A stretch of 64,000 bases of DNA from Bacteroidota bacterium (GTDB lineage: Bacteria; Bacteroidota; Bacteroidia; Bacteroidales; FEN-979): the NCBI GenBank assembly GCA_026391835.1, contig JAPLDF010000035.1:1-64000 (forward strand), read 5' to 3'. How positions within the stretch are numbered: the first letter of the stretch is position 1; the number at the start of each line of letters is the position of its first letter. Under the pieces are notes generated by a model. That model worked only from the letters and a program-made list of their open reading frames with translations. It had not been told where the DNA came from and ran no database searches. The position numbers were made by a program, and so were the translations under genes. Below, one piece after another: positions 41,487 through 51,425 of the stretch.

Positions 41487-42100
41487 TATTTAACCATGGT
41501 AATCGTCATCTTCACATCCTTCGCAGGGCGGTCATTCGCAACTTTTTCAACGGATGCGATTTTTGTGACCACATCAAAACCTTCGGTAATCTCTCCGAAA
41601 ACGGTATAGTCATTGTCAAGCTGGTGTGTTCCGCCGGCGGCTTCAACGATATAAAACTGGGAACCGGAGGATGCTTTTTTGGGATTTGAAGGCCCGCCGA
41701 TCCTTGCAGCTGCAAGGGCGCCTCTTTTATGCACGATTGTTGGCATGATCTCGGCAGGAATCGTATAACCGGGGCCGCCCATACCCAATGCCTGGCCGGG
41801 TTTGGCATTCTTTGAAGCGGGATCGCCGCCCTGGATCATGAATCCGAGGATGACACGGTGAAACAAGGTGCCGTTGTAAAAGCCTGCTCTTACAAGAGAA
41901 TCAAAGTTTTTGCGGTGCAGCGGTGTTTCATTATAAAGCATGCCTTTCATATCACCATAATCGGTATGAATGATAAAATGCAATACTTCCATTTTTTCAG
42001 GAGCTTTCGCAGCGGGTTTGGCCGGGGCATTTGTCTGGGCCATTACCGGCATATTGAATACAAAAATAATTGCCAGGATGGCGAACATGATTTTTTTCAT
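41486..42100 (-). CDS. Exported cyclophilin-type peptidyl-prolyl isomerase
   Basis: A 204-residue cyclophilin with a signal peptide (MKKIMFAILAIIFVFNMPVMAQ) and an Ala/Pro/Lys linker before the domain. Active-site segments GTLFHRVILGFMIQGGDP, SSGSQFYIVEAAGG and DYTVFGEITEG are close to the cytosolic paralogue at 39757-40263, suggesting local duplication. It should act in the periplasm on envelope proteins. A -7 box lies at 42122-42129. Confidence 0.92.
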   Translation of the reverse strand: MKKIMFAILAIIFVFNMPVMAQTNAPAKPAAKAPEKMEVLHFIIHTDYGDMKGMLYNETPLHRKNFDSLVRAGFYNGTLFHRVILGFMIQGGDPASKNAKPGQALGMGGPGYTIPAEIMPTIVHKRGALAAARIGGPSNPKKASSGSQFYIVEAAGGTHQLDNDYTVFGEITEGFDVVTKIASVEKVANDRPAKDVKMTITMVK

Positions 42101-42121
42101 AGGTTTGGTTTTTTAGTGGGG

Positions 42122-42129
42122 CAAAAATA
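42122..42129 (-). promoter_or_regulatory. -7 box of the exported cyclophilin gene
   Basis: The minus strand reads TATTTTTG (TAnnTTTG), 22 bp before the ATG. Confidence 0.5.
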
Positions 42130-42139
42130 CAAATAAAAT

Positions 42140-42715
42140 TCAAATTCTTGTTTTCTCAAGGTAGCACCTCCTGCAAAGCGGCTCATAGGAATCCATCTCC
42201 CCCAGCATCACCAGGTGGTCATCTTTTACCATCCTGTGGGTATAGTGCGCCAGGTCGCCGCAATTCATGCAAATGGCGTGTACCTTTGAAACATCTTCGG
42301 CAATGGCGATGAGCTCGGGCATGGGGCCGAACGGCTTCCCAAGGTAGTCCATGTCGAGCCCGGCAATGATTACACGGATGCCGCTGTTGGCCAGCTGGTT
42401 GCATACTGCCGGCAATTCGCTGTCGAAAAACTGTGCTTCGTCAATGCCTACTACGTTGACATCGTTTGTGAGCAGCAGGATTTGAGAGGCTGACTGGACC
42501 GGTGTGGACATGATGGCATTCTCATCGTGGGAAACCACATTGATTTCATCATAGCGCTTGTCGATCTCCGGTTTGAAAATTTCGACCTTCTGGCGGGCGA
42601 TCCTGGCCCGTTTCAGCCGACGGATCAATTCTTCGGTTTTACCCGAAAACATTGATCCACAGATCACCTCGATCCACCCCAGGCGATTTATAGGATTATT
42701 TTTTTCGATCTGCAT
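42140..42715 (-). CDS. tdk: Thymidine kinase
   Basis: A 191-residue type II thymidine kinase. The P-loop is [14 protein letters not shown] (from about residue 21), the Walker B-like site is [11 protein letters not shown], the lasso region is [18 protein letters not shown] and the second zinc pair is CRRC near the C-terminus. It phosphorylates thymidine with ATP in nucleotide salvage. Confidence 0.95.
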   Translation of the reverse strand: MQIEKNNPINRLGWIEVICGSMFSGKTEELIRRLKRARIARQKVEIFKPEIDKRYDEINVVSHDENAIMSTPVQSASQILLLTNDVNVVGIDEAQFFDSELPAVCNQLANSGIRVIIAGLDMDYLGKPFGPMPELIAIAEDVSKVHAICMNCGDLAHYTHRMVKDDHLVMLGEMDSYEPLCRRCYLEKTRI

Positions 42716-42757
42716 TCAGGAGGGTAATATTTTGTATTTTTATAGCTGAATTTGTCA

Positions 42758-42785
42758 CAAAAGTAAGCAATTCTGTTGAACGCAA
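42758..42785 (-). promoter_or_regulatory. Promoter of tdk
   Basis: TACTTTTG on the minus strand (42765-42758) with TTG (42785-42783), 17 bp apart. Confidence 0.5.
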
Positions 42786-42796
42786 ACGAAGTAAAT

Positions 42797-42860
42797 ACTC
42801 AGCGGAGCCGAACGGGCACCGGCAGCTGAGCGAAGTCGAAGTTGAGCGGAGTCGAAGCTG
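42797..42860. repeat. gagcg(a/g)agtcgaag repeat
   Basis: Four degenerate copies of ctgagcgaagtcgaag/ttgagcggagtcgaag lie between tdk and the hypothetical gene. Units of this type are spread across many Bacteroidota genomes. Confidence 0.7.
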
Positions 42861-42872
42861 AAAACCAATATC

Positions 42873-43676
42873 ATGAACACAGAGATCATTAAGGACGAGA
42901 TAAAATGGCTGCTTGAGGCCATCAATGAACAGTATGACGCCATCCATCTCCATGGCGGAAAAATTCCGCAGATTGAATTTGACATCCTGATGGAGAACGT
43001 CCGGAAATTTTATGAAACCATGCATTTGCTGCAGCGGTTGAATGATCCTATCGTCTATCCTGAAAAAAGGGCAAACACGCATTCTGCTTTCCAGCGTATG
43101 CCTGGTACAGCCGCTGAGTCCCGCGGAACCGCACGGCCCCCGGCACCGGAACCGCCAAAACAGCCGGCAGAGGCAACTTCAGGGGTGAAAGTCAGGTTCA
43201 GTGAACCGGAACCCGTCGCCCAGAAACCTGAGGTTCCTGATGAAGGCAGCATTGCGGCATTTCATCCCGGTGCCGTCCAGTTTAAACCTGCCGGCCCTGC
43301 TTCCGTCAGGCAGGAAACAGCGCCTGCTTCCAAAAAATCGATGAAACCCCAGGAAATCGATCTTTTTGCGGCCGAGGAACCTGCATTCAGCATCAAACTG
43401 AAAGAGGCGCGTGAAAAGACACTGGGCCCGAAAATCCCGTCGGACCGCATCGAAAACCTGAAGACCGCCATCAGCATCAATGAGAAATTCATGTACATCA
43501 ATGAGTTGTTCGATGGCAACCTGCGTGAATACAATGAGACCATCGAAACGCTGAACGGGTTTAAAACACTCGACCAGGCGGCCGACTTCCTCGACCTGAT
43601 GCGAAAAAAGAATTTCTGGAATACCGGTTCAAATGCCTTTAAAAAGCTGAAGGATCTGGTCGAACGTCGTTTTTAA
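42873..43676 (+). CDS. Hypothetical Bacteroidota protein, helical ends and Pro-rich middle
   Basis: A 267-residue protein not assignable to a named family. Residues 1-60 are helical (EIKWLLEAINEQYDAIHLHG). Residues about 75-150 are a Pro/Ala/Glu-rich linker. Residues about 185-267 are a conserved helical part (SINEKFMYINELFDGNLREY) resembling the C-termini of other Bacteroidota proteins of unknown function. There is no signal peptide. It precedes the AsmA gene by 21 bp, so a role in envelope assembly is possible. Confidence 0.6.
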   Translation: MNTEIIKDEIKWLLEAINEQYDAIHLHGGKIPQIEFDILMENVRKFYETMHLLQRLNDPIVYPEKRANTHSAFQRMPGTAAESRGTARPPAPEPPKQPAEATSGVKVRFSEPEPVAQKPEVPDEGSIAAFHPGAVQFKPAGPASVRQETAPASKKSMKPQEIDLFAAEEPAFSIKLKEAREKTLGPKIPSDRIENLKTAISINEKFMYINELFDGNLREYNETIETLNGFKTLDQAADFLDLMRKKNFWNTGSNAFKKLKDLVERRF

Positions 43677-43697
43677 GCAGAATCATATCAAACTATC

Positions 43698-46589
43698 ATG
43701 AAAAAAGCCCTTAAAATTACAGGAGTTGTCCTCCTGGCAATTCTGCTCATCCTTATAATAACCCCATTCTTTTTCCAGGACAGGATCAAGCAGGAGGTGA
43801 AGAACCTGGCCAACCGCACGCTTAAAAGTGAGGTGAATTTCACCGACATGAATCTCTCCTTTTTCAGCCATTTCCCGAACCTGAGTCTCACCCTCACCGG
43901 TTTTTCCCTGAAATCGTCCGCCCCGTTCACCGGGGATACGCTCATCAGCGCCCGGGAGATCGCCTTCGGGGTGAACGTGAAAAGCCTTTTCGGAAAAACC
44001 ATCCTGATCACCCGGATCTACTTTAACAATGCGAAAATCAACATCCTGTACGATGCCAAAGGTGCGGCCAATTATGATGTCTACCAGTCAAAGGATACCA
44101 CCTCAGCTCCCGTCGACACCACGCATGCATCCGGGGCCGAACTGAATATCGAACACATTGTCTTTAAAAATTGCCAGGTGGTCTATTCCGATCCGGCCAT
44201 CCCGGTGAAGGCCGTCGCCAGCGGTCTCAACTACGCAGGCACAAGCAGCATCACCAGCGACTTCTTCAACCTTACTTCAGATGTCAGGATTGACGCACTC
44301 GATGTAATCTACAATCAGCAGAAATATATAGATGCAAAACCGGTTACTGCCAAATTAACCACCAGGGTCAACAGCAGGGACCTGTCGGTGAATTTTGAAA
44401 AAAACGATCTGAAAATCAAGGATATTCCCCTGCAGTTCAGCGGCAAATTCAACTTTGAAAAGAATGGCTACCAGGTCAGCCTGAACTTTTTATCGGTCAT
44501 GGAAAAGGAGTTTCTCAGTGCCCGCTTCAGGATCAGGCAGGCAGAAACACTGTGGGTTTTTGCCAAAGTCAATGCAAGTGTCGACCTGGCAAAATGGGCC
44601 AAAGCCCTTGATGTGAAATCTGTGGATGTAAGGGGAATGTATGAACTCAACCTGAACGCCGAAGGTTCTTACATCACCGGGCCGGTTAAAAAAGGGATCC
44701 GGAACGAAACAGACACGGTGATCCTGGGCATTCCGAAATTCGACCTGATGACAAAGCTGACGGGCGGCTATATGAAATATGCCGGGTTGCCCCAGTCACT
44801 CAACAACATAAACTTTACACTGAACGCCTCCTGCACCGACAACAACTATGAACACATCAATGTACAGCTTGAAAACCTGCAGGCTTCTTTCCTGAAGAAC
44901 CAGGTAAAAGGTTTTTTCAGGATGAAGGGCATGGAAAACATGGCCATCGATGCAAACCTTGCAGGAAGCTGCAACCTGGCTGAACTCAAGGATGTTGTGC
45001 CGGTCGACAGCATCACCCTGGCGGGAATCCTTTTCATGGATATAAAGGTGAAGGGCAATTACATTCCGGCCACGAAGATATTCCCGGTTACAACTGCAGT
45101 GATCAGCCTCCATGATGGTTCGGTTCAGACGAAATATTACCCGCATCCGCTGGAGAAGATAGAAATGGTCACCGAAGTAACCAACAATACTGGAACCATA
45201 AAGGGATTGCTGGTAAATGTGAAGCCGCTTGCCTTCCTGTTCGAAGGAAAACCATTTACCCTTACCGCCGCTCTTGAAAATTTTGATGACCTGCACTACA
45301 ATGTGCAGTCGAAAGGGGAGATCGACCTTGGAAAGGTTTACAAGGTGTTTTCTCAAAAAGGGCTTGACCTGGACGGATACATCGAAACCGACCTTTCACT
45401 GAAAGGGGCGCAAAGCGATGCGACATCCGGCCGGTATGAGAAACTCAGCAACCATGGTACGTTGAAACTCCGTGATATTGCGGTAACCTCCGTTGACTAC
45501 CCGAAACCGTTCATCATTAAAACCGGTGATTTCAGGTTTGACCAGGACAAAGTGTGGTTTGACAATTTCCTGGCAACCTATGGCGCCTCCGATTTCCTGC
45601 TCAAGGGATCGGTGAAGAACACGATCAACTATGTACTCTCCCAGGGAGGCACCCTGACCGGGGATTTTAAGCTGAATTCCAATTTTATCAATGTTGATGA
45701 ATTCATGGCATTTGCCCCGACAGATCCCGCTGCCCCAAAGACCAGCGCCGCGGCAACCGGTGTGGTCATCATTCCCCGCGACCTGGATGTAGATTTTAAT
45801 GCCGAAATTAAGAGAACATCCTTCGAGGGACTTGAGATCAAAGACATCATGGGGGAGATTGACCTGAAGGAAGGCATCGTGGTGCTCAAGGATGCCTCGC
45901 TGAACCTGATCGACTGCAAAGTGAAAATGGACGCCACTTACGGCAGCGTGACGCCGGTGAAGGGGTTCTTTGATTTTCATATCAGTGCCAATGATTTTGA
46001 TATCAAACGGGCCTACAACGAAATAGCCATGATCCGTGAAATGGCCCCGTCGGCAGGAAAAGCCGAAGGACTCGTTTCGCTTGATTACAGTGTGAAGGGA
46101 ATGCTCAATGCCGACATGTTCCCGGTGTTGCCTTCGCTCGAAGGTGGAGGCGTATTTTCGATCAGGAAAATCAAAGTATACGGCCTCAAGCTTTTTAACG
46201 ACATCAGCAAAGGCACGCAGAAGGAGGGACTGAATAATCCGGATATGTCGAAAGTTGACATCAAATCAACCATCAAAAACAATACGGTGACACTGGAACA
46301 GTTCAAGTTTAAAGTCAAGGGCATCCGTGTTAAAATATCCGGGACCACAACGTTCGACAGCAGGCTGAATCTGAAGATCAGGCTTGGGATGGGACCGCTC
46401 GGGATCATCGGCATCCCGATGAAAATAACCGGGACCATGGACGATCTCAAGATTAAATATGGCCGGGGAAAAGATTCTGACGATTTGAAGGAATCCGATT
46501 ATACCGACGAACTGCCAAAGGAGATGCTCGACCGGATAAAGAACGCCAAAGAGGAGCCCGGCGATGACGAACCCGAACCGCCGAAATAG
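43698..46589 (+). CDS. AsmA-like envelope protein
   Basis: A 963-residue protein with an N-terminal membrane helix (about 5-25, LKITGVVLLAILLILIITPF). A long beta-rich body follows, containing the AsmA N-terminal pattern (VNFTDMNLSFFSHFPNLSLTL) and C-terminal AsmA repeats (LNLKIRLGMGPLGIIGIPMK). The tail is acidic. AsmA-type proteins are bridge-like and are linked to lipid movement and outer-membrane maintenance. The function here is inferred only from the family. Confidence 0.85.
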   Translation: MKKALKITGVVLLAILLILIITPFFFQDRIKQEVKNLANRTLKSEVNFTDMNLSFFSHFPNLSLTLTGFSLKSSAPFTGDTLISAREIAFGVNVKSLFGKTILITRIYFNNAKINILYDAKGAANYDVYQSKDTTSAPVDTTHASGAELNIEHIVFKNCQVVYSDPAIPVKAVASGLNYAGTSSITSDFFNLTSDVRIDALDVIYNQQKYIDAKPVTAKLTTRVNSRDLSVNFEKNDLKIKDIPLQFSGKFNFEKNGYQVSLNFLSVMEKEFLSARFRIRQAETLWVFAKVNASVDLAKWAKALDVKSVDVRGMYELNLNAEGSYITGPVKKGIRNETDTVILGIPKFDLMTKLTGGYMKYAGLPQSLNNINFTLNASCTDNNYEHINVQLENLQASFLKNQVKGFFRMKGMENMAIDANLAGSCNLAELKDVVPVDSITLAGILFMDIKVKGNYIPATKIFPVTTAVISLHDGSVQTKYYPHPLEKIEMVTEVTNNTGTIKGLLVNVKPLAFLFEGKPFTLTAALENFDDLHYNVQSKGEIDLGKVYKVFSQKGLDLDGYIETDLSLKGAQSDATSGRYEKLSNHGTLKLRDIAVTSVDYPKPFIIKTGDFRFDQDKVWFDNFLATYGASDFLLKGSVKNTINYVLSQGGTLTGDFKLNSNFINVDEFMAFAPTDPAAPKTSAAATGVVIIPRDLDVDFNAEIKRTSFEGLEIKDIMGEIDLKEGIVVLKDASLNLIDCKVKMDATYGSVTPVKGFFDFHISANDFDIKRAYNEIAMIREMAPSAGKAEGLVSLDYSVKGMLNADMFPVLPSLEGGGVFSIRKIKVYGLKLFNDISKGTQKEGLNNPDMSKVDIKSTIKNNTVTLEQFKFKVKGIRVKISGTTTFDSRLNLKIRLGMGPLGIIGIPMKITGTMDDLKIKYGRGKDSDDLKESDYTDELPKEMLDRIKNAKEEPGDDEPEPPK

Positions 46590-46593
46590 CCTG

Positions 46594-47574
46594 TTATCCT
46601 GTCACTGAGTCTTCGATTTGAGCGAGTGTTTCAAGAACCATTTCAGTTGAACCTGCCGTGACAAGTTGCATCCGCCACGATCTGAAATTCGGAATCCCTT
46701 TAAAATAACCGCTGTAAAGCTTACGGATCTCAAACAAGGTGGCACGTTCTCCTTTGTACGGGATGGATGTTTCGAGGTGCCGGCGCACATTGGCAACCCT
46801 TTCGGCAATTGTCGGCGGGGGTGGAATGGAGTGGGTTGAAATCCATGATTTTATCTCCCTGAAGATCCATGGATTTCCGGTGGCAGCGCGGCCGATGAGG
46901 ATGCCATCGACCCCGTAACGGTTTTTCATCTCTTCGGCTTTCGGCCCCGAATCGATATCCCCGTTTCCGAATACAGGTATCTTCATATATGGGTTGTTCT
47001 TCACCTCGCCGATCAGTGTCCAGTCGGCCTCACCACCGTAAAGCTGTGCGCGTGTGCGGCCGTGGATGGAGATGGCGCAAATGCCCACATCCTGCAGGCG
47101 TTGTGCAATGTCAACAATATCTTTGTGCTCCTCGTCCCATCCCAGGCGCGTTTTTACGGTGACAGGCAGGCTGGTTGAACGCACTACGGCCTCCGTCATG
47201 CGGATCATCTTCGGGATGTCCTGCAACAATGCGGCACCCCCGCCTTTCATGACAATCTTGCGCACGGGACAACCGAAATTGAGGTCGATGAAGTCGGGGG
47301 CGGCAGCCTCGGCCACCCCGGCGGCCTTCATCATGGATTCTACGTTCTCCCCGAAGATCTGGATGCCGATGGGCCGCTCGGCGGGCTCAAACCGCATCTT
47401 GTTGTTGCTTTTTTCGGCATCGCGGATCAATCCTTCGGCTGCGATGAATTCGGTCACCAGCACATCTGCACCGTACTGTTTACAAATGACACGGAAGGGA
47501 GAGTCGGTGACATCCTCCATGGGGGCAAGTATAAGCGGGAAGTCTCCCAGTTCTATATTTCCGATCTTGGCCAA
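46594..47574 (-). CDS. dusB: tRNA-dihydrouridine synthase (DusB-like)
   Basis: A 326-residue TIM-barrel flavoenzyme with signatures LILAPMEDVTDSPFR, DLNFGCPVRKIVMKGGGAALL (catalytic Cys in GCP), SIHGRTRAQLYGG and FGNGDIDSG. It reduces uridines in tRNA D-loops using FMN. It converges with the AsmA gene. Confidence 0.93.
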   Translation of the reverse strand: MAKIGNIELGDFPLILAPMEDVTDSPFRVICKQYGADVLVTEFIAAEGLIRDAEKSNNKMRFEPAERPIGIQIFGENVESMMKAAGVAEAAAPDFIDLNFGCPVRKIVMKGGGAALLQDIPKMIRMTEAVVRSTSLPVTVKTRLGWDEEHKDIVDIAQRLQDVGICAISIHGRTRAQLYGGEADWTLIGEVKNNPYMKIPVFGNGDIDSGPKAEEMKNRYGVDGILIGRAATGNPWIFREIKSWISTHSIPPPPTIAERVANVRRHLETSIPYKGERATLFEIRKLYSGYFKGIPNFRSWRMQLVTAGSTEMVLETLAQIEDSVTG

Positions 47575-47592
47575 ATTGTACTAATTTAGCGG

Positions 47593-47600
47593 CAAAAATA
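47593..47600 (-). promoter_or_regulatory. -7 box of dusB
   Basis: The minus strand reads TATTTTTG (TAnnTTTG), 19 bp before the ATG. Confidence 0.5.
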
Positions 47601-47610
47601 GCCATAATCC

Positions 47611-48573
47611 ATGGATTTCCGTAAACAGCCCATCCTGGAGAGTCTTACTCCACTGCCACGGCTTTTGTTTTCAATTCTGCTGGTGATCTCCTGCTTTGCA
47701 AGCACCTTTTTGATTGGGTTGCTGCTGGCAGGTCCATTGTTTGGCATCGGGATAAAAGATATCATCTCTTCGATGTCCGACTTCACCGATGCCAGGACAA
47801 TACAGTTGCTCAGGTATTTCCAGGTCATCCAGTCTTTCGGCCTGTTTATCTTTCCCGCATTGCTGGCAGGGTACTTCTTTGAACGGAGCAGTACCGGTTA
47901 TCTCAGCCTCGACAGATCCCCGCGGTGGCCGGTTTACCTGGTTACCCTGGTGCTGATGTTCGCCTCCCTGCCGTTCATCAACTGGATGGTGTCGGTGAAT
48001 GAAATGATGAGGCTTCCTGATTTTCTCCGCGGGTTGGAGGATTGGATGAAAACTGCAGAGGATGACGCCGCAAAACTGACGGATGCCTTTATGAACATGC
48101 CTTCATTCGGCGGATTCATGTTCAACATGGTGATGATTGCCATGCTGCCGGCCATCGGCGAGGAATTTATGTTTCGCGGGTTGTTGCAGCGCCTGTTCAG
48201 GGAGTGGCTGGGCAACATTCACCTGGCCATCTTTGTCTCGGCATTTCTTTTTTCAGCCATGCACATGCAGTTTTATGGTTTTTTCCCCAGGATGATGCTC
48301 GGGATCATGTTCGGATATATGTTTTACTGGTCTGGTTCCTTATGGGTGCCTGTTTGCGCCCATTTTATCAACAACGGGTCCGCTGTTATCGCCGCCTATC
48401 TCAGCCAGCGGGGCATCCTGAGCGGCGATTATGAGAACTTCGGGGCAACGGAAAATATCTTCATTATCGTTTTGAGCGGGCTGGCAATTCCGGTGTTGTA
48501 CTTTATCATCTACCGTTTAAAACCTTCCGGAACCCCCCGGGTCGTCATGCAAAAGCATGATCAAATAAATTGA
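47611..48573 (+). CDS. CPBP-family intramembrane glutamic endopeptidase
   Basis: A 320-residue membrane protein with about eight helices and the three Abi/CPBP motifs: EEFMFRGLLQRLF (EExxxR), HMQFYGFFPRMMLG (FxxxH-type) and HFINNGSAV (HxxxN-type). These resemble the Rce1/CaaX proteases, but prokaryotic substrates are mostly unknown. It is 9 bp upstream of the symporter gene, forming one operon with it and the barrel gene. Confidence 0.88.
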   Translation: MDFRKQPILESLTPLPRLLFSILLVISCFASTFLIGLLLAGPLFGIGIKDIISSMSDFTDARTIQLLRYFQVIQSFGLFIFPALLAGYFFERSSTGYLSLDRSPRWPVYLVTLVLMFASLPFINWMVSVNEMMRLPDFLRGLEDWMKTAEDDAAKLTDAFMNMPSFGGFMFNMVMIAMLPAIGEEFMFRGLLQRLFREWLGNIHLAIFVSAFLFSAMHMQFYGFFPRMMLGIMFGYMFYWSGSLWVPVCAHFINNGSAVIAAYLSQRGILSGDYENFGATENIFIIVLSGLAIPVLYFIIYRLKPSGTPRVVMQKHDQIN

Positions 48574-48582
48574 TCCTGTAAG

Positions 48583-50004
48583 ATGTCTGGAACAGCTTAT
48601 CTCTTCACCGACCTCCCCGGAAGCAGGCTTTGTCCGTTCGACATCTTGCTGTTAACGCTCTATGCGTTAACCTGCCTCGGCATCGGCCTCTACGCTTCAC
48701 GCAGGAAAACGGATTCGGATTTTATGATCGCCGGCCGAAAGATCGGCATCATCGGGTTCGTGACCTCCGTGGTGGCAAGCTACATCGGCGGAGCCGCCCT
48801 GGTTGCCTATACCGCCTATGTTTACCGTTTTGGAATCTCCGCCATTGCAGTATTCGTCGGAACCGCCATCGGGTTCATCGTCTTCATTCCCTACGCGCTG
48901 AAACTCCGCAAATTCAGCGGCGACCGCGAGTTTTACACCCTGAGCGACTGGATCAACTTTAAAATGGGGAAAACGGTCGGGCTCACTTCCGCAGTGATCC
49001 TGATGGTTGTTTATTCCGGGATGCTGCTCAACCAGTTCATTGCAGGCAGCAGCATCCTTGCCAACATCAGCGGCTGGTCGTACGAGACCGGGCTGCTCAT
49101 CAGCAGCTGCATCATTGCAACCTACCTGCTGGCCGGCGGGTTTCGCAGTGTGATCCGTACCGACATTTTCCAGTATATGGTGATGCTGGTGATGATTGTG
49201 CTGCTTGGCGTGGTCATGATGGGCGACCGGCGTGCATTTGTGATGGAACTGGTCGATTTTTCGAGGGTGAATATTGGCATGACCATCGCCTTTACCGCTT
49301 TTGGCGTGCTCATCATTTTCCAGTCGGCAGAATACTGGCAACGCGTATATGGCGCCAAATCAGACCGCGTCGTGAAGTCCGGGCTGATCGGCTCGGCCAT
49401 ATTTACCCTGTTGACCGGGTTTGCCATCACCATGGTGGGGCTGTCGGCGCATGTACATGTACAGGGCGTCGAAGCCAAGGATGCCTTTGCTGAAGGGCTG
49501 ACTTTGCTCATGCCCGACAAACTCCTGGGTGGTGCGCTGATACTCATTTTTGCCGCCATCATGAGTTCTGCCGACACGCAGATCTTTGTGCTGGCCTCTT
49601 CGGTGGCGGTTGACTGGGTCGATAAACTTTCCGGCAAAAAATCGGACAGCAAACGCCGCATGAAGATCACCCGCCTGGGAATCATCGGGTTTACGGGGCT
49701 GAGTTTTATCGGAGCCTGGTTTTTGCGCGACCTCGTTGCGGTGATCGTTTTCATCACCGGCATCGGCTTTTCCATCATCCCGGCAGCAATAGCGTCGTTC
49801 CACTGGAAAATCAGGAGCCGCGCGGCCATGGCCAGCTTCATCAGCGGTCCTGCCTATGTGTTCATTCTACTGGGCGTGGCTGCCTGCCAGCCGCAACCCT
49901 TTGAGTTTTTTAAGAACAATGCCGACCTGGCTATCCTTTCCATCGTAGTTTCAGTTGTTTTTCTCGTCCTGTTCCAGCTTATCGGGAAAAAAGAAATCAA
50001 ATAG
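48583..50004 (+). CDS. Sodium:solute symporter (SSS family)
   Basis: A 473-residue transporter with thirteen predicted helices. The SSS motifs SYIGGAALVAYTAYVYRFG (helix 1-2) and the second sodium site region FAAIMSSADTQIFVLASS are present. The substrate cannot be read from the sequence; family members carry sugars, amino acids or vitamins with Na+. It ends 2 bp before the barrel gene. Confidence 0.88.
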   Translation: MSGTAYLFTDLPGSRLCPFDILLLTLYALTCLGIGLYASRRKTDSDFMIAGRKIGIIGFVTSVVASYIGGAALVAYTAYVYRFGISAIAVFVGTAIGFIVFIPYALKLRKFSGDREFYTLSDWINFKMGKTVGLTSAVILMVVYSGMLLNQFIAGSSILANISGWSYETGLLISSCIIATYLLAGGFRSVIRTDIFQYMVMLVMIVLLGVVMMGDRRAFVMELVDFSRVNIGMTIAFTAFGVLIIFQSAEYWQRVYGAKSDRVVKSGLIGSAIFTLLTGFAITMVGLSAHVHVQGVEAKDAFAEGLTLLMPDKLLGGALILIFAAIMSSADTQIFVLASSVAVDWVDKLSGKKSDSKRRMKITRLGIIGFTGLSFIGAWFLRDLVAVIVFITGIGFSIIPAAIASFHWKIRSRAAMASFISGPAYVFILLGVAACQPQPFEFFKNNADLAILSIVVSVVFLVLFQLIGKKEIK

Positions 50005-50006
50005 CC

Positions 50007-51356
50007 ATGCGAAAGACACTCGTCATGCTCTCCCTGGTAGTCATCGTGTTGAATCTGTGCACGATGGGACAGGCCGACTCATCTTCACTCCCAATGAAGG
50101 AGAAAAAGAAAACCGGCTGGACATGGGCCGGGTTGCCGGTGGTTGCCTACGATGCCGACATGGGGTTGCAACTGGGGGTGCTTGGCCAGGTTTTCTATTA
50201 TGGCGACGGCTCCACCTACCCTGAATACAGGCATACGATTTATGCCGAATGTTCATGGTTTACCAAGGGGAGCGCAGTGTACCAGCTGTTTTACGATTCA
50301 AAATACCTTATCCCGGGAGGGATCAGGGTTACCGCCGACTTCGATTATCTCCCCGAAAGGGCGCTTGATTTTTACGGGTTCAACGGGTACGAGGCCAACT
50401 ACCAGGAATCGGTGACCAGGCCGGGCACCGGTGATTATCTTTCGAGGGTATTTTATAAACAGGAACGGAAGATGTATCGGGTCATGGCTGATTTCCAGGG
50501 GCCGGTTGCAGGGCAAAAATTCAGGTGGCTGGCCGGGATCAATATCCTGGGAATTCAAACCGGCACTGTTGATATTGACCGGATTAACAAGGGAAAGGCA
50601 GCGGATAACAAGTTGCCTGATACGGCACTGTTGTACGACCGGTATGTCGGCTACCAGCTGATACGCCCTGAAGAAAAAAACGGCGGCACCACCATCTACC
50701 TGAAAACCGGCCTGGTGTATGATACCCGCGACAATGAAGCGGCTCCAAACAGGGGCCTCTGGTCGGAAGCCATGCTGCTCAGCGCCCCGTCGTTCCTGGG
50801 AAATAACCCGTATGCTTTTGTCAAGCTTGCCGTTACCCACCGCCAGTACATTTCGCTGGTGAAGAAAAAGCTGGTGGCGGCATACCAGGTAAGCTACCAG
50901 GGAACCATTGGGGGTACCACGCCTTATTATATTATGCCTTACATTTATAGTTCTTATGCCCTCACTACCAAACCCGACGGACTTGGCGGGTCGCGTACCA
51001 TCCGGGGTGTCCTTCGCAACCGCATCACCGGCGACGGTGTGGCTTTCGGAAATGTCGAACTGAGGTGGAAATTTTTCAGGTCGGTGGTTTTTAAACAAAA
51101 CCTCTATCTTGGCCTTACCGGGTTCCTCGATGGCGGAATGGTGGTGCAGGACCATAAAATTTACACCAACACGATTCCGGCCGACCAGCAGGCTTTCTAT
51201 TTCAACACATCCGCCGACCGGTTGCACCTTGCCGCCGGGATGGGGCTTCGCATAGCCGTCAACGACAATTTCATCATCTCTGTCGATTACGGGATGGCCA
51301 TGAACAGGCAGGATGGTGCCAGCGGGCTGTATATCGGGATCGGGAATATTTTCTAG
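50007..51356 (+). CDS. Omp85/BamA-type outer-membrane barrel protein
   Basis: A 449-residue exported protein (signal peptide about 1-23). The body is a sixteen-strand-like barrel with the Omp85 cores DTRDNEAAPNRGLW and LGGSRTIRGVLRNRITGDG plus FGNVELRWKF. It has no POTRA domains, so it resembles the short BamA/TamA barrel-only proteins often encoded beside membrane transporters. It could insert or export a lipid or protein, which is inference. Confidence 0.85.
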   Translation: MRKTLVMLSLVVIVLNLCTMGQADSSSLPMKEKKKTGWTWAGLPVVAYDADMGLQLGVLGQVFYYGDGSTYPEYRHTIYAECSWFTKGSAVYQLFYDSKYLIPGGIRVTADFDYLPERALDFYGFNGYEANYQESVTRPGTGDYLSRVFYKQERKMYRVMADFQGPVAGQKFRWLAGINILGIQTGTVDIDRINKGKAADNKLPDTALLYDRYVGYQLIRPEEKNGGTTIYLKTGLVYDTRDNEAAPNRGLWSEAMLLSAPSFLGNNPYAFVKLAVTHRQYISLVKKKLVAAYQVSYQGTIGGTTPYYIMPYIYSSYALTTKPDGLGGSRTIRGVLRNRITGDGVAFGNVELRWKFFRSVVFKQNLYLGLTGFLDGGMVVQDHKIYTNTIPADQQAFYFNTSADRLHLAAGMGLRIAVNDNFIISVDYGMAMNRQDGASGLYIGIGNIF

Positions 51357-51406
51357 TAAACAACCCCGGCCGAAACGGGGAGGAGAGCGCTTACGCGATT
51401 TCTTTT

Positions 51407-51414
51407 TAACTTTG
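51407..51414 (+). promoter_or_regulatory. -7 box of the GT51 gene
   Basis: TAACTTTG (TAnnTTTG), 11 bp before the TTG start at 51426. Confidence 0.5.
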
Positions 51415-51425
51415 CAAAAAACATT

